Assembly: GCA_046726315.1 (NCBI GenBank)
Contig: JBKPAG010000002.1
Coordinates: forward strand, 20,370-84,369
Length of the DNA: 64,000 nt
Source of the DNA: JACVRX01 sp046726315
Lineage (GTDB): Bacteria; Actinomycetota; Actinomycetes; Jiangellales; Jiangellaceae
Direction: 5' to 3'
In this document: piece by piece, positions 62,089 to 64,000 of the stretch
Layout: each line of letters opens with the position of its first letter
Position numbering within the stretch: the stretch's first letter is position 1
Made by a program: the position numbers and the translations under genes
Notes under the pieces: generated by a model
Database searches by the model: none
What the model saw: the letters and a program-made list of their open reading frames with translations, nothing else
What the model was told of the DNA's origin: nothing

Positions 62089-63249
62089 ATGGGTTCGAGC
62101 GCGGCTCGTGATCGTCAGCGCGAAATAGAGAGGGACCAGGTCACAGACGACATGTGGGCACTCCGGCCCGTCGGCTGGCGCGTGGATGTCGGACGACTCG
62201 CAGTCCGCCGACATGTCGGCTCGCAGTTGTTCGCGAAGCTCTTCGTTCTCTTCAACCTTTGCCTTGGGGTATTCGGAGGAGTGCTGATCTTCGTTGGTGG
62301 ATCAGCATCTGATCTCGGCATCGCACTCGTTGTCGGCGCGCTCTTCAGCTTCGGCGCGTTCCTGACGGAGGTCTGGTCTCAGACCGTTGACAAAGAGCAA
62401 GCGGCAGCCGATGCCATCTTCGGCGAGGAGCGTCGCAGCGAGCTTCGCCGGTTGCAGGAGCAGCGGACCGCCCTGCTAGCCGAGCTAGATACCAGTGCCG
62501 ACGCGACAGGTGGCCAGGTCGCGCACGGTCAACAGTTGGACCCGCAACGCAGCCATTCCGCCTCCACCTCCGGTTCCGCCTCGTCCGACTTCATCGGCTC
62601 GGTCTGGAAGGTCTCGCAACACGTCGAGTTCGTGAACAGTTCGGGGTTCCCTGCGGACCTGATAGCCGCCGAGAAAAGCAAGCAAGACGGCGAGCACCAC
62701 ACCCGCTGTGCCGCCGATTGCGCCGAAGATTTCCCAGCCGTTTGCCCCTGGGCTATCCACGACCACGACCGGGTAGGTCGGCGCAGGACTCGGCGCCGGG
62801 GTCACGCTAGGCACGGTAGGCGGAGCCTGGTTTGGGTTGGGAGCGCGACACGCGGCAACGTGTCGCTATGGGGCCGACGCGCCAGACGCCAGTCAGCAGT
62901 TGAGGAACGCCTGGAGTTCCCAGTCGATCTTCTTGCAGTTCGCCTGAGACTTTGTTTCGAGCGAGAAGAGCTGGCTCTCGACTGCGGAAAGATCGCCGCG
63001 AAGCGTTTGAAGAGCCGCAACGTCGCCTTGGAAAGCCGCGATATCATTGCGAACCGCCTGAATGGCCGCGTCGACATCTTCGCTTTGCGCGCCGCCGTCC
63101 TCGATGAAAGCCAGATGATCGCTAACCGTTTCTTGGAAGCCTCGGTAGCCGCTGACGATTTGGTCACCAAGCATCGCTTCCAGTTCCGCGACCTTCGATG
63201 TAAGCGAAGCTTCGACTTGATCAACCCGCCGGTCTGCGTCGGTAGCTGA
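62089..63249 (+). CDS. Putative two-helix membrane protein (3' boundary uncertain)
   Basis: ATG 62089 follows GGGAG. The first about 145 residues look genuine: charged N-terminus, two membrane helices (LFAKLFVLFNLCLGVFGGVLIFVGG and LGIALVVGALFSFGAFLTEVW), then a helical stretch (AIFGEERRSELRRLQEQRTALLAELD). Beyond about 62530 the frame stays open to 63249 but runs antisense to more convincing minus-strand genes, and its composition becomes unnatural. The real 3' end is probably near 62500-62550, perhaps after a frameshift. Unknown function. Confidence 0.4.
   Translation: MGSSAARDRQREIERDQVTDDMWALRPVGWRVDVGRLAVRRHVGSQLFAKLFVLFNLCLGVFGGVLIFVGGSASDLGIALVVGALFSFGAFLTEVWSQTVDKEQAAADAIFGEERRSELRRLQEQRTALLAELDTSADATGGQVAHGQQLDPQRSHSASTSGSASSDFIGSVWKVSQHVEFVNSSGFPADLIAAEKSKQDGEHHTRCAADCAEDFPAVCPWAIHDHDRVGRRRTRRRGHARHGRRSLVWVGSATRGNVSLWGRRARRQSAVEERLEFPVDLLAVRLRLCFEREELALDCGKIAAKRLKSRNVALESRDIIANRLNGRVDIFALRAAVLDESQMIANRFLEASVAADDLVTKHRFQFRDLRCKRSFDLINPPVCVGS
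62529..62814 (-). CDS. Putative single-helix membrane protein with acidic Cys-rich tail, apparent frameshift
   Basis: From GTG 62814 the frame reads PSVTPAPSPAPTYPVVVVDSPGANGWEIFGAIGGTAGVVLAVLLAFLGG, a Pro-rich start and one membrane helix. After about 62665 a different frame has much higher GC at third positions and reads NPELFTNSTCCETFQTEPMKSDEAEPEVEAEWLRCGSNC to a stop at 62529. A shift at the repeat CTTGCTTGCTTTT would join them; without it the first frame runs on to 62485 with poor codon use. Function unknown. It is downstream of the coiled-coil gene on the same strand. Confidence 0.35.
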
Positions 63250-63420
63250 ACCGGCAGTCATGCCGGTCCAGCCAACCAGTTCATCCACCGGCGACTCCAA
63301 CGCCGCAATTTGCCGCTGTTGCGCGGTGACCTGCTGCTGTTGGTCGTACAGCAACCAGCCTCCGGCGAAGATCACCGCTACTGCGATCACTGCACTGGCC
63401 CATTTGATGATTCGCGCCAT
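62893..63420 (-). CDS. Membrane-anchored coiled-coil protein
   Basis: A 175-residue protein from ATG 63420. It has an N-terminal helix (IIKWASAVIAVAVIFAGGWLLYD) followed by QQQQVTAQQRQIAALESPVDELVGW and long heptad-like helices (DADRRVDQVEASLTSKVAELEAMLGDQIVSGYRGFQETVSDHLAFI, VRNDIAAFQGDVAALQTLRGDLSAVESQLFSLETKSQ), ending with Cys. Composition is natural and strongly supports coding. It is probably exported or anchored with the coiled coil outside. No family recognised. Lies in the accessory island. Confidence 0.65.
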   Translation of the reverse strand: MARIIKWASAVIAVAVIFAGGWLLYDQQQQVTAQQRQIAALESPVDELVGWTGMTAGSATDADRRVDQVEASLTSKVAELEAMLGDQIVSGYRGFQETVSDHLAFIEDGGAQSEDVDAAIQAVRNDIAAFQGDVAALQTLRGDLSAVESQLFSLETKSQANCKKIDWELQAFLNC

Positions 63421-63658
63421 TTCATGCCCCCACGTCCCGACGCCCCATTTGTCGGGAAAGCGTAACCCATCGACCTGAGCGAGCCTTCGAGGGTCGAGAT
63501 CGTCCACCGCCAAGTCTCCTCGCCTCTGAGGTCACCCGGAGGGCAGGGCATTCTTCGGCGTTTGGCATGCGACCCGCCTCGCCTGCCCGATACAGTCGGC
63601 CGCGACGACGCCGGAGGACTCATGCGTCCCTGGTGCGCACAAGGGGGGCCTCACGAAG

Positions 63659-63925
63659 ATGACCACGCCCGACGACACGACGCCAGACACCGCCACGTCC
63701 CCGTCCCCGTACGGCACGCCGCCGGTCATGCAACCGAAGCAAAAGCTCCGCTGGCCAGTGCCCATGCTCATCGTCGGCCCCGGGCGCTCAGGCGCCAGCG
63801 TCGCGCTCCGTCACGGCATGCGTGCTGCGCCACTGACCCTTCCAGCATGGCTGCACAGTCCCGAGGAGCGGTCGAGGCCAGCTTCGGCTATCGTCCCGGC
63901 CGATGCACCGGTCCGGTCGCCTTGA
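63659..63925 (+). CDS. Hypothetical short protein, Thr/Pro-rich N-terminus
   Basis: ATG 63659 follows AAGGGGGG at 10 bases. The N-terminus MTTPDDTTPDTATSPSPYG ... PKQKLRWPVPMLI resembles the cytoplasmic lead-in of small actinobacterial membrane proteins, but no hydrophobic helix follows and the last 45 residues are unremarkable. It may be truncated by a frameshift after about residue 38. Low confidence; nothing else is supported up to the window end. Confidence 0.3.
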   Translation: MTTPDDTTPDTATSPSPYGTPPVMQPKQKLRWPVPMLIVGPGRSGASVALRHGMRAAPLTLPAWLHSPEERSRPASAIVPADAPVRSP

Positions 63926-64000
63926 GGCGCGTGCCGCTGCCGTGAGCCGCGCTGGCAATCTTGTCCGGCCACGGGCCCGGGTCGTTGCCATCATCGCCGT

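Overview
This window is the replication-origin region of a high-GC actinobacterium (Actinomycetota). The order pcnA / DUF6049 / murJ / pseudokinase / sigM / anti-sigma / trxB / trxA / cwlM-like amidase / parB-parA / rsmG / jag / yidC / yidD / rnpA / rpmH / dnaA / dnaN / gnd / recF / DUF721 / gyrB / gyrA / DUF3566 / tRNA-Ile matches the conserved oriC neighbourhood of Mycobacterium and Streptomyces. GTG starts are frequent, genes are tightly coupled by ATGA or TGATG overlaps, and a four-gene 'conservon' is present. Mycobacterium/Streptomyces are used only as comparators; I cannot name the species.

Layout. 1-8.5 kb: a truncated membrane protein, a GT2 glycosyltransferase, arginine deiminase, a broken DUF5926 SEC-C gene, an RsbW-like ATPase, endonuclease IV, a MarR regulator, then FemAB-like and alanine-racemase-like genes of cell-wall chemistry. 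8.5-13.1 kb: an amine-related block (APC permease, GOLPH3-like protein, copper amine oxidase with an unusual residue beside the cofactor tyrosine). 13.3-20.4 kb: two GT-C glycosyltransferases and a bifunctional PASTA PBP on the minus strand, divergent from padR-ino1 across a strong inverted repeat. 20.6-24.7 kb: the conservon (sensor kinase, roadblock protein, DUF742, small GTPase). 24.8-28 kb: an MFS transporter, a degenerate 32-bp repeat and the CCA-adding enzyme.

28-37.5 kb is a run of coupled plus-strand genes for envelope assembly and thiol stress: DUF6049, MurJ, a separate MviN-type pseudokinase, SigM, its anti-sigma factor, thioredoxin reductase, thioredoxin and a peptidoglycan amidase. 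37.5-40 kb holds two broken genes (GNAT, FAD monooxygenase) and a TetR gene with three matching operators. 40-45.6 kb is the minus-strand segregation/translation/membrane-insertion cluster, with a near-perfect parS beside G-rich tandem repeats. 45.6-58 kb is the replication core: dnaA-dnaN-gnd-recF-DUF721-gyrB-gyrA-DUF3566, with DnaA boxes on both sides of dnaA and before gyrB.

After tRNA-Ile (58.1 kb) the character changes. The last 6 kb has small unknown genes on both strands, a serine-recombinase remnant, duplicated excisionase-like HTH sequences, membrane/coiled-coil proteins, and no tRNA-Ala where related genomes carry one. It reads as an integrated, decaying accessory island.

Four genes (DUF5926, GNAT, FAD monooxygenase, recombinase) carry frameshifts, two of them with apparent internal deletions. 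Whether these are true pseudogenes or consensus errors cannot be settled from sequence alone.
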